Shown here: positions 8,722 through 18,087 of the stretch, piece after piece | How the letters are laid out: each line of letters starts with the position of its first letter | How positions within the stretch are numbered: position 1 is the stretch's first letter | NCBI GenBank assembly: GCA_913056365.1 | Contig: CAJXLT010000001.1 | Span: 620,001 to 684,000 of the forward strand | DNA: 64,000 nt | Direction of reading: 5' to 3' | Source: an uncultured Paenibacillaceae bacterium | Lineage (GTDB): Bacteria > Bacillota > Bacilli > Paenibacillales > K13 | Position numbers and translations under genes: made by a program | The notes under the pieces: model-generated | What the model saw: only the letters and a program-made list of their open reading frames with translations | Databases searched by the model: none | Told to the model about the DNA's origin: nothing

Positions 8722-8877
8722 TGTTGGATATTTTTTTGATGCAAATACATACAATTTTACGTGCAAACCGAAGCAAGAAATGATATTCTATTGAATAGGA
8801 CCCAAGCTATCCTATCACGCCAGAGAACGGACACACATATTTTATTAAAAGTACGGTTGTGCAAGGAGGATCCCGCT

Positions 8878-9474
8878 ATGAAAATTGAGCGATTGAGCCA
8901 GGATAAAATTAGGATTTTCCTTACATTTGACGATCTGACGGAGCGGGGTATCCACAAGGACGACATGTGGCGGGAAATTCCCAAAGTCCACGAGTTGTTT
9001 AGTGAAATGATGGATCAGGCCTACACAGAGCTAGGCTTCGATGCATCAGGACCGCTTGCTGTGGAGGTGTTCTCCTTACCGGCTCAAGGTATGGTTGTCA
9101 TTGTGACGAAGGGAAGATCTCATAGCTCGTTAGGCGACGACGAGGATGAGCTTGATGACGATATTTACGAAATGGAAGTAACGCTGGAACAAAGCGATGT
9201 TATCTCTTACCAGTTCGATGAGTTGGAGCATGTCATTCAAGCCGCCAAGATGATCAACCGCTTGCTCTTGGAAGGCGGGACGTTGTTCCAATACAGCAAT
9301 CGCTGGGTATTGCAAATTGATCCGATGGAGATGGAAGACGCTAGATATCAATCAGTCATTGCGCTGCTGTCCGAATACGGTGAAGCCAGCTCTGTTACGA
9401 AAGCGGTGCTAGAGGAATACGGCAAGATCATTATTGAAGATGACGCCGTGAAGGTGCTGTGTCGGTACTTTTAA
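8878..9474 (+). CDS. mecA: Adaptor protein MecA
   Basis: MecA delivers substrates such as ComK to the ClpC-ClpP protease and assembles ClpC hexamers. The 198-residue protein shows the family layout: an N-terminal substrate-binding domain beginning MKIERLSQDKIRIF, an acidic linker (GDDEDELDDD, about 84-93), and a C-terminal ClpC-binding domain. The ATG at 8878 sits behind GGAGGA and gives the family start; the frame extends further upstream without a ribosome site. It is followed by its own terminator. A dedicated competence target is not seen in this window. Confidence 0.93.
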   Translation: MKIERLSQDKIRIFLTFDDLTERGIHKDDMWREIPKVHELFSEMMDQAYTELGFDASGPLAVEVFSLPAQGMVVIVTKGRSHSSLGDDEDELDDDIYEMEVTLEQSDVISYQFDELEHVIQAAKMINRLLLEGGTLFQYSNRWVLQIDPMEMEDARYQSVIALLSEYGEASSVTKAVLEEYGKIIIEDDAVKVLCRYF

Positions 9475-9505
9475 GGCTCAGGATATACGGGTAATCCAAG
9501 AGTGT

Positions 9506-9540
9506 CCCGCAAGAGATCAATCTTCTTTTGCGGGTTTTCT
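9506..9540 (+). terminator. mecA terminator
   Basis: CCCGCAA and TTGCGGG form the stem with an inner AGA/TCT pair, followed by TTTTCT. Confidence 0.75.
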
Positions 9541-9573
9541 CATTGGAAGGCAGACAGATAGGAGGTAACCGGT

Positions 9574-10269
9574 GTGACCCTCTTGTCAATCGTGATGGGC
9601 GCGGTCGCGCCGGGGATTTCATTATTGACGTATATATACTTGAAGGATCGTTACAGCCCCGAGCCGATTCGACTAGTTGCACGGATGTTTCTCGTTGGCA
9701 TGTTGGTCGTGTTCCCGCTTATGGTTGTTCAACGCGGTCTGGTGTTGGGGCTCGGAACGAATGAGCTGTTGTTCGCCTTCGGAATATCTGCAACACTCGA
9801 AGAATATGTCAAGTGGCTGCTCGTCTATCATATGATCTTTCGCGCGAAGGAATTTGACGAGCCTTACGATGGGATCGTCTATGCGGTTGCTGCATCGCTT
9901 GGATTTGCTACGATGGAGAATATCCTATACGTAGCGACAGTATCGACATCCTTCAGTGAAATGCTAATGCGTGCGCTCTTGCCTGTATCCGGACATGCGC
10001 TGTTCGGCGTAGTAATGGGGTATTACTTAGGGCATGCGAAGTTTGGAGACAGGCCGAAGCGGATGCTTGGTCTGTCCTTGTTGCTTCCATTAATGTGGCA
10101 CGGCACGTATGACTATATTATTCTGGCTGCGGAGCAGGATTGGATTTGGTTCATAGTCCCGTTCATGGCTCTGCTGTGGATTCGCAGTCTGCGTAAGATG
10201 AATCGGGCTAACAACCGTTCACCGCTGCGCCCGCTTATCCTTGAGGAAAAGCGCAAATACGAGGGCTAA
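9574..10269 (+). CDS. prsW: PrsW-type glutamic intramembrane protease
   Basis: The 231-residue, multi-helix membrane protein has the PrsW signature: EEYVKW (Glu76, Glu77), a second ENILY segment, HALFGVVMGYY and HGTYDY. In Bacillus subtilis PrsW makes the first cut in the anti-sigma factor RsiW and so activates SigW. A GTG start at 9574 follows AGGAGGT. It lies immediately upstream of the ypeB region as in B. subtilis. The ECF pair at 45813 encodes a candidate anti-sigma substrate, but a link is inference. Confidence 0.9.
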   Translation: MTLLSIVMGAVAPGISLLTYIYLKDRYSPEPIRLVARMFLVGMLVVFPLMVVQRGLVLGLGTNELLFAFGISATLEEYVKWLLVYHMIFRAKEFDEPYDGIVYAVAASLGFATMENILYVATVSTSFSEMLMRALLPVSGHALFGVVMGYYLGHAKFGDRPKRMLGLSLLLPLMWHGTYDYIILAAEQDWIWFIVPFMALLWIRSLRKMNRANNRSPLRPLILEEKRKYEG

Positions 10270-10331
10270 TTCGCTGCGAAAACGGTTATACTGCTAGCAG
10301 TAAATGATTGGATACAGGGAGTTGAGTAACC

Positions 10332-10487
10332 GTGACGGGTACAAGAGCGAGAATAGTGATTCGCTGCCGTCGCTGCGGCGAGCGGTTTTTGCTGAGAGGC
10401 AAACGTGAGAATGGCAAATGGCATACTGGCTTTCGTCAGTGTATCTGTGACAACGAGACGGATTTCGATATCGATGTTAATCCATAA
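10332..10487 (+). CDS. Zinc-ribbon microprotein
   Basis: A GTG-started 51-residue frame encodes CRRCG (Cys12, Cys15) and CIC (Cys37, Cys39), a four-cysteine zinc-binding pattern, between basic segments. GGGAG precedes the start by 11 bases. It occupies the position where sleB stands in B. subtilis. Coding is supported by the paired Cys motifs, but I do not recognise a family. Confidence 0.6.
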   Translation: MTGTRARIVIRCRRCGERFLLRGKRENGKWHTGFRQCICDNETDFDIDVNP

Positions 10488-10506
10488 TAGCTAGTCATGC
10501 ATAAAG

Positions 10507-10566
10507 CTTGCTCCTATAACGGAAACTAGGCGAAAACCTAGATTGCGAAAGGAGCAAGTTTTTCTT
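10507..10566 (+). terminator. Terminator-like hairpin containing the ypeB ribosome site
   Basis: CTTGCTCCT (10507-10515) pairs perfectly with AGGAGCAAG (10550-10558) and is followed by TTTTTCTT. The loop holds a second hairpin (CTAGG/CCTAG). The 3' arm is also the Shine-Dalgarno sequence of ypeB, so termination and translation control overlap. Confidence 0.7.
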
Positions 10567-11928
10567 ATGTATAAGAGACTGAGCGGAGTACTGTTCCCGA
10601 TTCTGGTCATTGCTTTAATCGGTACGGCGGTATGGGGGTATCAGGAGCACCAAGAGAAGAACGCTGTACTCATTAAGGCAGAGAATCAATATCAGCGAGC
10701 CTTTCATAATTTGTCCTACAACTTGGATCAAGTACATAATGAACTGGGGAAAGCGCTGGCATTAAGCGCCGATTCGCATCAGTTTCAACGGAAGAGCTTG
10801 ATCAGTGTATGGAGAATGACTAACTTGGCACAGAGTGATGTGAATCAACTGCCATTGACATTAATGCCGTTTAATCGTACGGAAGATTTCCTTTCGAAGA
10901 TGGCAGATTTCGCATACCGCACTTCCATTCGTGACTTGGTGAAGGAACCGCTGACGAAGGATGAGATGCAAACACTCAATGAGCTGTATGCTTACTCTAA
11001 GAAAACTGCGAGCGAAGTGCGCTCTATGCAGGCTAAGGTGCTGCAGGATAACTTGAGGTGGATGGATGTAGAGGTTGCACTCGCGAGTGAGGAAGAAGTG
11101 AAGGACAATACGATCGTGGATGGATTCAGAACGGTGGATGACCAGGTCAATGCGTATGAGGATATTAATTGGGGACCTTCCACGACGGCTATTTTCGAAC
11201 AGCGGAGCTTCAAGGCATTGGCAGGCAAGCCTGTCAGTGAAGAGGAGATTAAGCGGAAGGCAAGACAGTTCTTCAAGCTTGCTGCCGATACAGAGCTCAC
11301 TGTTACGGAGAATGGGAAGGGAACGGAATACGCATCGTACTCCGTCGTCGCAGGCGGAGACGAGAGCCACTTGAGTGCGGATTACACGAAGAAGGGCGGC
11401 AGTCTCATTTGGTTCATGAATACACGTCCAGTTGAGAGCAAGCAGCTGTCTGTAGAGCAGGCGAGGGATAAGGCGCAAGCGTTCCTGCGAGAGCACGGAT
11501 TTGGCGAAATGCAGGCTGTAGCATACGATACGTATAACCATTCGGCTAGCTTGACGATGGTTGCCGTACGTGACGGTGTGCTCATCTATCCGGAGAAGCT
11601 AACGGTGCGGGTGGCCTTGGATACTGGTGAAGTCGTCGGCCTGCACGCAGCAGATTACATGTACAGTCAGAAGGAAGACAGGAAGATAGATAAGCCGAAG
11701 CTAAGCGAAGCAGAAGCGAGGAAGTCGTTGAATCCAAGCTTCGAGCTGCAGACTTCTAATGTGGCCCTGATCGAGAATGAAGTAAAGCAAGAAGTATTGT
11801 GCTATGAATTTACCGGGAGAATTAATGGGAATCGGTATCGCATTTACTTGAATGCGGAGAACGGTATGGAGGAGATGATGGAAATCATACGGGAAGCTGA
11901 TGCAGAAGTGGGGGAGAACGTCAGCTGA
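10567..11928 (+). CDS. ypeB: Germination protein YpeB
   Basis: YpeB is an inner-spore-membrane protein that stabilises and controls the cortex-lytic enzyme SleB. The 453-residue protein has an N-terminal transmembrane anchor (about residues 9-27), a helical domain with repeated Leu/Gln patterns, and C-terminal PepSY-type regions. One of these, DYTKKGGSLIWFMN, is characteristic. ATG 10567 is chosen; the site AGGAG lies 12 bases upstream inside a hairpin stem. sleB is not found in the window although it normally precedes ypeB. SigG control is expected from the family, but I see no convincing SigG promoter. Confidence 0.9.
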   Translation: MYKRLSGVLFPILVIALIGTAVWGYQEHQEKNAVLIKAENQYQRAFHNLSYNLDQVHNELGKALALSADSHQFQRKSLISVWRMTNLAQSDVNQLPLTLMPFNRTEDFLSKMADFAYRTSIRDLVKEPLTKDEMQTLNELYAYSKKTASEVRSMQAKVLQDNLRWMDVEVALASEEEVKDNTIVDGFRTVDDQVNAYEDINWGPSTTAIFEQRSFKALAGKPVSEEEIKRKARQFFKLAADTELTVTENGKGTEYASYSVVAGGDESHLSADYTKKGGSLIWFMNTRPVESKQLSVEQARDKAQAFLREHGFGEMQAVAYDTYNHSASLTMVAVRDGVLIYPEKLTVRVALDTGEVVGLHAADYMYSQKEDRKIDKPKLSEAEARKSLNPSFELQTSNVALIENEVKQEVLCYEFTGRINGNRYRIYLNAENGMEEMMEIIREADAEVGENVS

Positions 11929-11954
11929 AGGTAATGTATACGGTAATGTCCGAG

Positions 11955-11997
11955 CCGAGAAGCCAAGGATGAAAAAAGCTTCTCGGTCATTTGTCAT
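11955..11997 (+). terminator. ypeB terminator
   Basis: CCGAGAAGC (11955-11963) pairs perfectly with GCTTCTCGG (11978-11986); a T-rich tail follows. Confidence 0.8.
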
Positions 11998-12084
11998 TTT
12001 TCCTCACCCATTGCTGATTTCATGCTATAATGTAATCGTAAGCAGCCTAGTACTATCGATACATAGAAATCAGAGGTGTGAGCC

Positions 12085-12738
12085 TTGCTACCTAAATTAA
12101 ACCAAGACTTGTTCATCCAAGTCGCTAATGTAGACAACGATGAAGAGAATCAACTGTATAAAACAAGGATTGCAGACCTGGACGATGATTATATCTATAT
12201 GGAACAGCCAATCCATACGATGAAAGGTGGATTTATGACTCTGTTCCAAGGGGACAGCTTGTCCATCTACTTCTTGTCTACTGGCGGAACGAAGAATTAC
12301 TTCTATTCCGAGGTAGTCGGATTTCAGGAAGACAACATTCGACTCGTTACCATTACGAAGCCGGAGCAGAGCGCTATCTCTCAAGTGCAGCGCCGTAATC
12401 ATCTACGAGTAGCTGCCGAGCTTGAGATCGCCATACGTATTTCTGATAATTTGCAGTTTCTCGCTGTTACCAAAGATTTAAGCGGGGGCGGAACTGCGTT
12501 CGAATGCGAGAGTCATTATGCGATCCAACCTAATACGCAATTTGACGGATGGCTACTCCTTCCTTATAAGAACGGCTCTATCGAACATGCTTCCTTCAAG
12601 GGTGAGATTGTCCGAATTAAAGAACTGGAAGGCGGGCTGAAGATAGGGATGGTCACATTCACGAACATATCGGATGTTGATCGGCAGCGTGTCATTCGAT
12701 ATTGCTTCGAGAAGCAACTGGAATATCGCAAGAAGTAG
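12085..12738 (+). CDS. ypfA: PilZ-domain flagellar brake protein (YcgR type)
   Basis: The 217-residue protein has an N-terminal YcgR-N-like beta domain and a C-terminal PilZ domain. The c-di-GMP signature is intact: QRRNHLR (Arg103, Arg104, Arg108) and DLSGGG (131-136). It should bind c-di-GMP and slow the flagellar motor. The TTG start at 12085 follows AGAGGTG. It stands upstream of a DUF5359-like gene and cmk, exactly the ypfA-ypfB-cmk order of B. subtilis, which supports the assignment. Confidence 0.9.
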   Translation: MLPKLNQDLFIQVANVDNDEENQLYKTRIADLDDDYIYMEQPIHTMKGGFMTLFQGDSLSIYFLSTGGTKNYFYSEVVGFQEDNIRLVTITKPEQSAISQVQRRNHLRVAAELEIAIRISDNLQFLAVTKDLSGGGTAFECESHYAIQPNTQFDGWLLLPYKNGSIEHASFKGEIVRIKELEGGLKIGMVTFTNISDVDRQRVIRYCFEKQLEYRKK

Positions 12739-12809
12739 TCCGCAGCACTCGGATTAGTTGCACACCCCCTTGGGAATACTTGTCGGTAAACACATAGGGT
12801 GGTGGCAAT

Positions 12810-13022
12810 ATGAGGAAGCCTTCAGCGAGACAACGATATATCAGACTGCTGTTGCATTGGATGGATCGCATGGAATCGATACTGATCAGAGGGCTATTGA
12901 TTGCAGCGATACTTATGCTGACTGCGCAATTGTTACTGCGAATTCCTATTGTCAGGGAGACGTGGAGCGGCACAGATCGATTGGAAGGCGACCCCGTGCG
13001 GAGCAACGAAACTTCGCCTTAA
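12810..13022 (+). CDS. Small membrane protein, YpfB/DUF5359-like
   Basis: A 70-residue protein with a basic N-terminus, one hydrophobic helix (about residues 26-44) and a polar tail. Size, single helix and position between the PilZ gene and cmk match YpfB of B. subtilis; sequence identity cannot be checked here. GGTGG lies upstream of the ATG. Confidence 0.65.
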   Translation: MRKPSARQRYIRLLLHWMDRMESILIRGLLIAAILMLTAQLLLRIPIVRETWSGTDRLEGDPVRSNETSP

Positions 13023-13037
13023 CCCCCTCATCTTGTT

Positions 13038-13066
13038 TTGCACACGACAATCAATTGTGGTATAAT
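13038..13066 (+). promoter_or_regulatory. SigA-type promoter for cmk
   Basis: TTGCAC, 17-base spacer, TATAAT. Start would lie near 13073, leaving a leader of about 140 bases with no structure I can name. Confidence 0.75.
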
Positions 13067-13213
13067 TTGAATCGTTCGCAGGCCGTGCCTGCTTTTTTAC
13101 ATCATAGTAGGTTCTAGCTATGATTTTCATTCAGGACGCCGTGATAGTGGAGAACTAGCAGGCTGTTGCGGGATCGAATCAGGGTTGTTACAGCAATGGG
13201 AGGCAGTATAGCT

Positions 13214-13912
13214 TTGAAACAGACGGACGACCACATTAACGTGGCCATTGACGGTCCGGCAGGAGCAGGGAAGAGCACAGTAGCCAAGCTGGTTGCCGAA
13301 CGTTTGGGCTATATTTATATCGACACGGGCGCGATGTATCGTGTCGTTGCCTACAAGGCGCTAGCGAGCGGAATCAGTCCTGATGATACGGCAGAAGCTG
13401 TTCGAACTGCGGAAAGTATTAGGATCGAATTGAGACCGGGTATGCAGCGGCAGCAAGTATGGGCTGATGGGAAGGATGTTACGGACGTTATTCGTTCTGC
13501 TTCTGTCACCTCTAATGTTTCGGCATTTGCTGCGAATCCAGGTGTTCGCGAAATACTGGCTCGTAAGCAGCAGGAGATGGCAAGGAAGAAAGGCGTGGTC
13601 ATGGACGGCCGCGATATTGGCACACATGTGTTGCCGGATGCTGAGGTGAAGGTTTATCTCACAGCCACTGTCGAGAAGCGGGCAGAACGGCGATTCAATG
13701 AGTTGCCGGACGGCACTATGTCCATGGAGGAGCTGCGTGAAGACATTGCCCGGCGTGACGACATGGATCGTAATCGTGAACATTCTCCACTCGTTCAAGC
13801 AGAGGATGCCATACGTATCGACAGTACGTATATGACGATTGAAGAAGTTACGGAGAGCATTCTTGATATATGCTCGAATGTAATGAATCAGGGAGTCGAA
13901 CAGAATGAGTAA
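13214..13912 (+). CDS. cmk: Cytidylate kinase
   Basis: Cmk phosphorylates CMP and dCMP with ATP. The 232-residue protein carries the P-loop GPAGAGKST near its N-terminus, then YIDTGAMYR for nucleotide binding, and DGRDIGTHV and RRDDMDRNRE in the CMP-binding and lid regions. The TTG at 13214 is chosen because GGGAGG lies 10 bases upstream and the length matches the family. An ATG at 13196 and a TTG at 13166 are in frame but lack a ribosome site. The 3' end overlaps plsC by 8 bases. Confidence 0.93.
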   Translation: MKQTDDHINVAIDGPAGAGKSTVAKLVAERLGYIYIDTGAMYRVVAYKALASGISPDDTAEAVRTAESIRIELRPGMQRQQVWADGKDVTDVIRSASVTSNVSAFAANPGVREILARKQQEMARKKGVVMDGRDIGTHVLPDAEVKVYLTATVEKRAERRFNELPDGTMSMEELREDIARRDDMDRNREHSPLVQAEDAIRIDSTYMTIEEVTESILDICSNVMNQGVEQNE

Positions 13913-14498
13913 CTTTACATATGGTCTTGGCAAACTTCTATGTCGAATCATTTATTACGGATCATTCCGATTGCGCGTTCATGGAAGAGATCATATTCCG
14001 GAGCAAGGACCGATTATTCTGTGTTCCAATCACATTAGCAACATGGATCCGCCGTTGGTGGGATTGCCATTATCCAGACGTGTACACTTCATGGCGAAGG
14101 CAGAATTGTTTAAGGTTCCGGTTCTTGGTTATCTCATTAAATCGGTCGGTGCATTCCCAGTTAAGCGCGGCGGTGTAAGCAAGGAATCGATTAAGATTGC
14201 GTTGACATTATTGAGACAAGGCAATATGCTAGGCATCTTCCCGGAAGGGACGCGCCGCAATCAGGACGGTGCGGCGAAGCGCGGGGCCGCGGCATTAGCA
14301 TTGCGCTCTAATGCGAAGGTTGTGCCTGTTGCCATTATCGGCCGTTATAAGCTGTTCGCCAAGCTAGCCATCCATTATGGAGAGCCGTTAGATTTATCAG
14401 ATTGCAAGGATGATGAGGGCAATCCATCGCCGGATCTGGCAACAGAGAAGATTATGAGTGCTATTCAGAAGTTGCTGGATACGCATGGCAAAGCATAA
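13905..14498 (+). CDS. plsC: 1-acyl-sn-glycerol-3-phosphate acyltransferase
   Basis: PlsC adds the second acyl chain to make phosphatidic acid at the membrane. The 197-residue protein has the catalytic NHxxxxD motif (His43, Asp48 in SNHISNMDPP) and the FPEGTRR glycerophosphate-binding motif (about residue 111-117). It overlaps cmk and is likely co-translated. plsY, the preceding step, lies at 18088 in the same region, so both acyltransfer steps of phospholipid synthesis are near each other. Confidence 0.93.
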   Translation: MSNFTYGLGKLLCRIIYYGSFRLRVHGRDHIPEQGPIILCSNHISNMDPPLVGLPLSRRVHFMAKAELFKVPVLGYLIKSVGAFPVKRGGVSKESIKIALTLLRQGNMLGIFPEGTRRNQDGAAKRGAAALALRSNAKVVPVAIIGRYKLFAKLAIHYGEPLDLSDCKDDEGNPSPDLATEKIMSAIQKLLDTHGKA

Positions 14499-14649
14499 TA
14501 TTATGCTCCATGATCTGATACACTAGTCATGAGCATTGTATTAAACTCTGTGCATGTACCTAAGTGCATGGGTTTACCATATAAAAATTATAGCGAGGGT
14601 ATCTTTCGTTGCGGGTCATTACGGACGAAAGGTCGAGGAGGTTATGGAA

Positions 14650-15879
14650 ATGACGGAAGAAACCAATTTACAAGAAACAGAAGCTTCGACAGAAGCGAAC
14701 AATGAAGCAACCGTCTCCCAAGAAGAAGCAATGGCAGATGTTGCCGCTTTGAAGCGCGGGGATACTGTACAAGGGAAAGTCGTAAAAGTTGAAGACAACC
14801 AGGCTTTGGTAGATATCGGATATAAATACGACGGCATCATTCCGATTCGCGAACTGTCTTCCATTCATTTGGAGCAGGCATCCGATGCTGTTCAAGTGGG
14901 CGACGAAGTAGAATGCCAGATCTTAAGCATTGACGATGAGAAGGAAAGACTATTGCTCTCTAAGCGCGCTGTGGACAGCGAGCAAGCTTGGGAGCAGCTG
15001 GAATCTCGCTTTGAGCAAGGAGAAGTATTCGAAGCGCAAGTAGCGGACGTTGTGAAGGGCGGCCTTGTGGTTGATCTTGGCGTACGCGGATTTATTCCGG
15101 CTTCTATGGTTGAGCGTCATTTCGTTGAAGATTTCAGCGATTACAAGGGACGTACTCTTCGCTTGAAGGTAAAGGAATTGGATCGTGAGAACAACAAGGT
15201 AATCCTTTCCCAGAAGGATGTATTGGATGCAGAGTTTGAAGAGAACAAACTGCGTATTCTGAATGACCTCCAAGCAGAGCAAGTGCTTGACGGAACTGTT
15301 CAGCGATTGACACCTTTCGGTGTATTCGTAGATATCGGCGGTATCGATGGCTTGGTTCACATCTCCGAATTAGCTTGGACGCATGTTGAAGAGCCTTCAG
15401 AAGTAGTCAAAGAAGGCGACCAAGTGAAGGTAAAGGTGCTGAAGGTCGATCCAGCTAACGAGCGTATTAGCTTGAGCATGAAGGCTGTACAGCCGGGACC
15501 TTGGGATCAAGTGAATGAGCAGTTCAACATTGGTGATGAAGTGGAAGGCGTTGTGAAGCGTCTTGTAAGCTTCGGCGCATTCGTGGAAATTGCTCCTGGT
15601 GTAGAGGGGCTTGTGCACATTTCGCAAATCGCGCATCGTCACATTGCTACCCCGCATGAAGTGCTGAAGGAAGGCCAGGAAGTGAAGGCCAAGATTTTGG
15701 ACATCAATGTGGAGGATAAGCGTGTATCCTTAAGCATCAAGGAAACAGAGGAAGCTCCAGCACAGGCGCCGCGGGAAAACCGTAAGCCGAAGCAGGAAAA
15801 CTTCAATCTGCCTGAGAATCAATCGCTTAACTTGACACTGGGCGAGCGCTTTGGTGATAAGCTGAGCAAATTTAAGTAA
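14650..15879 (+). CDS. ypfD: 30S ribosomal protein S1 homolog
   Basis: A 409-residue protein with four S1 RNA-binding repeats after a short acidic N-terminus. The repeats show the usual G-x-V and GLVHISE/GLVHISQ signatures, the last two being the clearest. It belongs to the shorter Bacillales S1 homologs, whose role in translation is less central than in E. coli. The ATG at 14650 is preferred over the ATG at 14644 because GAGGAGG is 8 rather than 2 bases away. A strong terminator follows. Confidence 0.93.
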   Translation: MTEETNLQETEASTEANNEATVSQEEAMADVAALKRGDTVQGKVVKVEDNQALVDIGYKYDGIIPIRELSSIHLEQASDAVQVGDEVECQILSIDDEKERLLLSKRAVDSEQAWEQLESRFEQGEVFEAQVADVVKGGLVVDLGVRGFIPASMVERHFVEDFSDYKGRTLRLKVKELDRENNKVILSQKDVLDAEFEENKLRILNDLQAEQVLDGTVQRLTPFGVFVDIGGIDGLVHISELAWTHVEEPSEVVKEGDQVKVKVLKVDPANERISLSMKAVQPGPWDQVNEQFNIGDEVEGVVKRLVSFGAFVEIAPGVEGLVHISQIAHRHIATPHEVLKEGQEVKAKILDINVEDKRVSLSIKETEEAPAQAPRENRKPKQENFNLPENQSLNLTLGERFGDKLSKFK

Positions 15880-15926
15880 GCAACCTTACAGGTCATGATT
15901 ATGGCTTGCTAGTGAAGCTCAACATA

Positions 15927-15973
15927 TCCGTCTGAACCCGCAGAACGATCTGTGGGTCAGACGGATTTTTTGC
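15927..15973 (+). terminator. ypfD terminator
   Basis: CCGTCTGA-CCCGCAGA pairs with TCTGTGGG-TCAGACGG, followed by TTTTTT. Confidence 0.88.
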
Positions 15974-16060
15974 GTGGTGAGGGTTAAAAGCAACGAATTC
16001 ATCAAAACATAACGTACAGAGATACTGGGTCGCACACATTGGATGTTGGGGGGAACTGCT

Positions 16061-16657
16061 TTGAATCCAGGCGTGATTTCTGTACTCGTCGCGACGATGT
16101 TCGTCGTTCTGATTGCTACTGGTTGGAGACGGGAAATGGTCGGGCGTGTGCCGGCATCTGTCACATTGCTATTCGTCTTCGGTTGGTTTATCCTTCATCC
16201 CTATAGCTGGCATTGGAATGGCATCGCAGTGAACGGCAGCTACATTATGGCTCTTCTGTGCGCAATCATTGCTTGGATGTTGATCGGGGATGGGGGAGAT
16301 AGACTTCATACATTGTCTGTCGCATTTCTAATTGCGGCGATTTACGTATTCTTCGCACAGTTGTATCGCACTAGTCCCATCCTCATCCTATACAGCCAGA
16401 CTACTGATTTAGCGTTGATTGCAGCTGCAGCTGCTGTTGTCTTTTGCCGTCGACCGATGGAGCAATGGACCGTATTGACGATCGGTCTATGGCTCGGTGA
16501 CGCTTTGCTTGGACAACTGTGGGGATCGACAAGCGAACCGCAGCTCGGTCATGCTGCATTGTACGATCTTTGGTGGTTTGCATTCGCAATAGCACGATTA
16601 GTATCCGTTGTAGTGACACGAATTGTCATTCGGGTGAAAAATGAAAGTATAGATTAG
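16061..16657 (+). CDS. yphA: Polytopic membrane protein YphA-like
   Basis: The 198-residue protein has about six hydrophobic helices with short polar loops and no enzymatic motif. Size, membrane topology and position between the S1 homolog and der match YphA of B. subtilis. A TTG start at 16061 with GGGGGGA six bases upstream is preferred over the ATG at 16043, which is inside that ribosome site region. Function unknown. Confidence 0.7.
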   Translation: MNPGVISVLVATMFVVLIATGWRREMVGRVPASVTLLFVFGWFILHPYSWHWNGIAVNGSYIMALLCAIIAWMLIGDGGDRLHTLSVAFLIAAIYVFFAQLYRTSPILILYSQTTDLALIAAAAAVVFCRRPMEQWTVLTIGLWLGDALLGQLWGSTSEPQLGHAALYDLWWFAFAIARLVSVVVTRIVIRVKNESID

Positions 16658-16716
16658 CCATTCGGGCTGTTTTTTGCTATTATGGTACACATGAGTGTTT
16701 GAGGAGTGAATAACTG

Positions 16717-18036
16717 ATGGCGAAATCGACCGTAGCGATCGTAGGCCGGCCCAATGTAGGTAAATCCACTATTTTCAACCGGATTATTGGGGACCGAGTC
16801 GCAATCGTCGAAGATAAACCGGGCATTACAAGAGATCGCATATATGGGACTGGCGAATGGAACGGACGATCCTTCCATCTGATTGATACCGGCGGTATCG
16901 AAATCAGTGACGATGAAATCGTGCGTTCCATTAAGGTTCAGGCGGAATTAGCAATTGAAGAAGCGGATGTCATTATATTTATGGCAGATGCGAAGGGCGG
17001 ATTGACTCCTGCAGATCAAGAGGTAGCTGCAATATTGTTTCGCTCGAACAAGCCGATCGTGCTGGCGATCAACAAGGTAGACAATCAACAGCGAGAAGAA
17101 GACGTGTATGAGTTTTACAACTTAGGATTTGGCGAGCCTATATCTATATCAGGTGCGCACGGCTTCGGGATCGGCGATTTACTGCAGCGTGTAGTCGAGG
17201 AGCTTCCTCCGGAAGTAGAGGACGAATATGAGGATGATGTCATACGTGTGTCCTTAATTGGCCGTCCGAATGTCGGGAAGAGTTCCTTGGTCAATGCTAT
17301 ATTAGGTGAAGAACGTGTCATAGTCAGCAATCAGGCAGGAACGACACGGGATGCGATTGACACACCATTCGAGAAGGACGGACAGAAGTACGTATTGATA
17401 GACACGGCTGGTATGCGGAAGCGCGGCAAGGTATACGAGTCTACGGAGAAGTACAGCGTCATGCGGGCGATGAAAGCAATTGAACGGTCTGATGTTGTCC
17501 TTGTAGTGATCAATGCAGAGGAAGGCATCATAGAGCAGGATAAACACATCGCAGGATACGCGCATGAAGCGGGGAAGGCTGCAATCTTCATCGTCAACAA
17601 GTGGGATGCTGTAGACAAAGACGACAAATCGTTGCAAGTATTTACGCAGAACATACGAGAGCAATTTTTGTTCATGAGCTACGCTCCGATCTTGTTCGTG
17701 TCAGCGACGACCCGCCAGCGGTTGCACAAGATCTATCCGTTAGTGAACGAAGTTGCCGAGCAACACTCGATGCGTATACAGACTCACGTGCTCAATGACG
17801 TCGTTTCTGATGCAGTTGCGATCACATCTCCGCCATCCGATAAGGGACGGCGACTTAAGATCAATTATGCGACACAAGTGTCCGTTAAGCCGCCGACATT
17901 CGTGCTGTTCGTCAATGAACCTAGCTTGATGCACTTCTCCTATGAACGGTATTTAGAGAATAAGATTCGGGCTGCGTTCGGATTCGACGGCACACCGATC
18001 CGCATCTTTATGCGTCGGAAATCAGATGATGAGTAA
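16717..18036 (+). CDS. der: Ribosome assembly GTPase Der (EngA)
   Basis: Der assists maturation of the 50S subunit. The 439-residue protein has two tandem GTPase domains, each with GRPNVGKS (about residues 9-16 and 182-189), DTGG/DTAG switch motifs and NKVD/NKWD specificity motifs. A C-terminal KH-like domain includes [18 protein letters not shown]. Length and domain order are standard. A GGAG site lies upstream of the ATG. It precedes plsY and gpsA as in other Bacillales. Confidence 0.97.
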   Translation: MAKSTVAIVGRPNVGKSTIFNRIIGDRVAIVEDKPGITRDRIYGTGEWNGRSFHLIDTGGIEISDDEIVRSIKVQAELAIEEADVIIFMADAKGGLTPADQEVAAILFRSNKPIVLAINKVDNQQREEDVYEFYNLGFGEPISISGAHGFGIGDLLQRVVEELPPEVEDEYEDDVIRVSLIGRPNVGKSSLVNAILGEERVIVSNQAGTTRDAIDTPFEKDGQKYVLIDTAGMRKRGKVYESTEKYSVMRAMKAIERSDVVLVVINAEEGIIEQDKHIAGYAHEAGKAAIFIVNKWDAVDKDDKSLQVFTQNIREQFLFMSYAPILFVSATTRQRLHKIYPLVNEVAEQHSMRIQTHVLNDVVSDAVAITSPPSDKGRRLKINYATQVSVKPPTFVLFVNEPSLMHFSYERYLENKIRAAFGFDGTPIRIFMRRKSDDE

Positions 18037-18087
18037 TCGTTAGTTTGTACACATAGATGAGCAGGAGCGACATAGGGGAGAGGATAT

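Noticed and set aside
10861-11541. 226-residue frame antisense to ypeB
   Set aside because: Shadow of the ypeB reading frame; no start signal and no family resemblance.
16657-16680. Terminator between yphA and der
   Set aside because: Stem of only four or five pairs before the T run; too weak to call.
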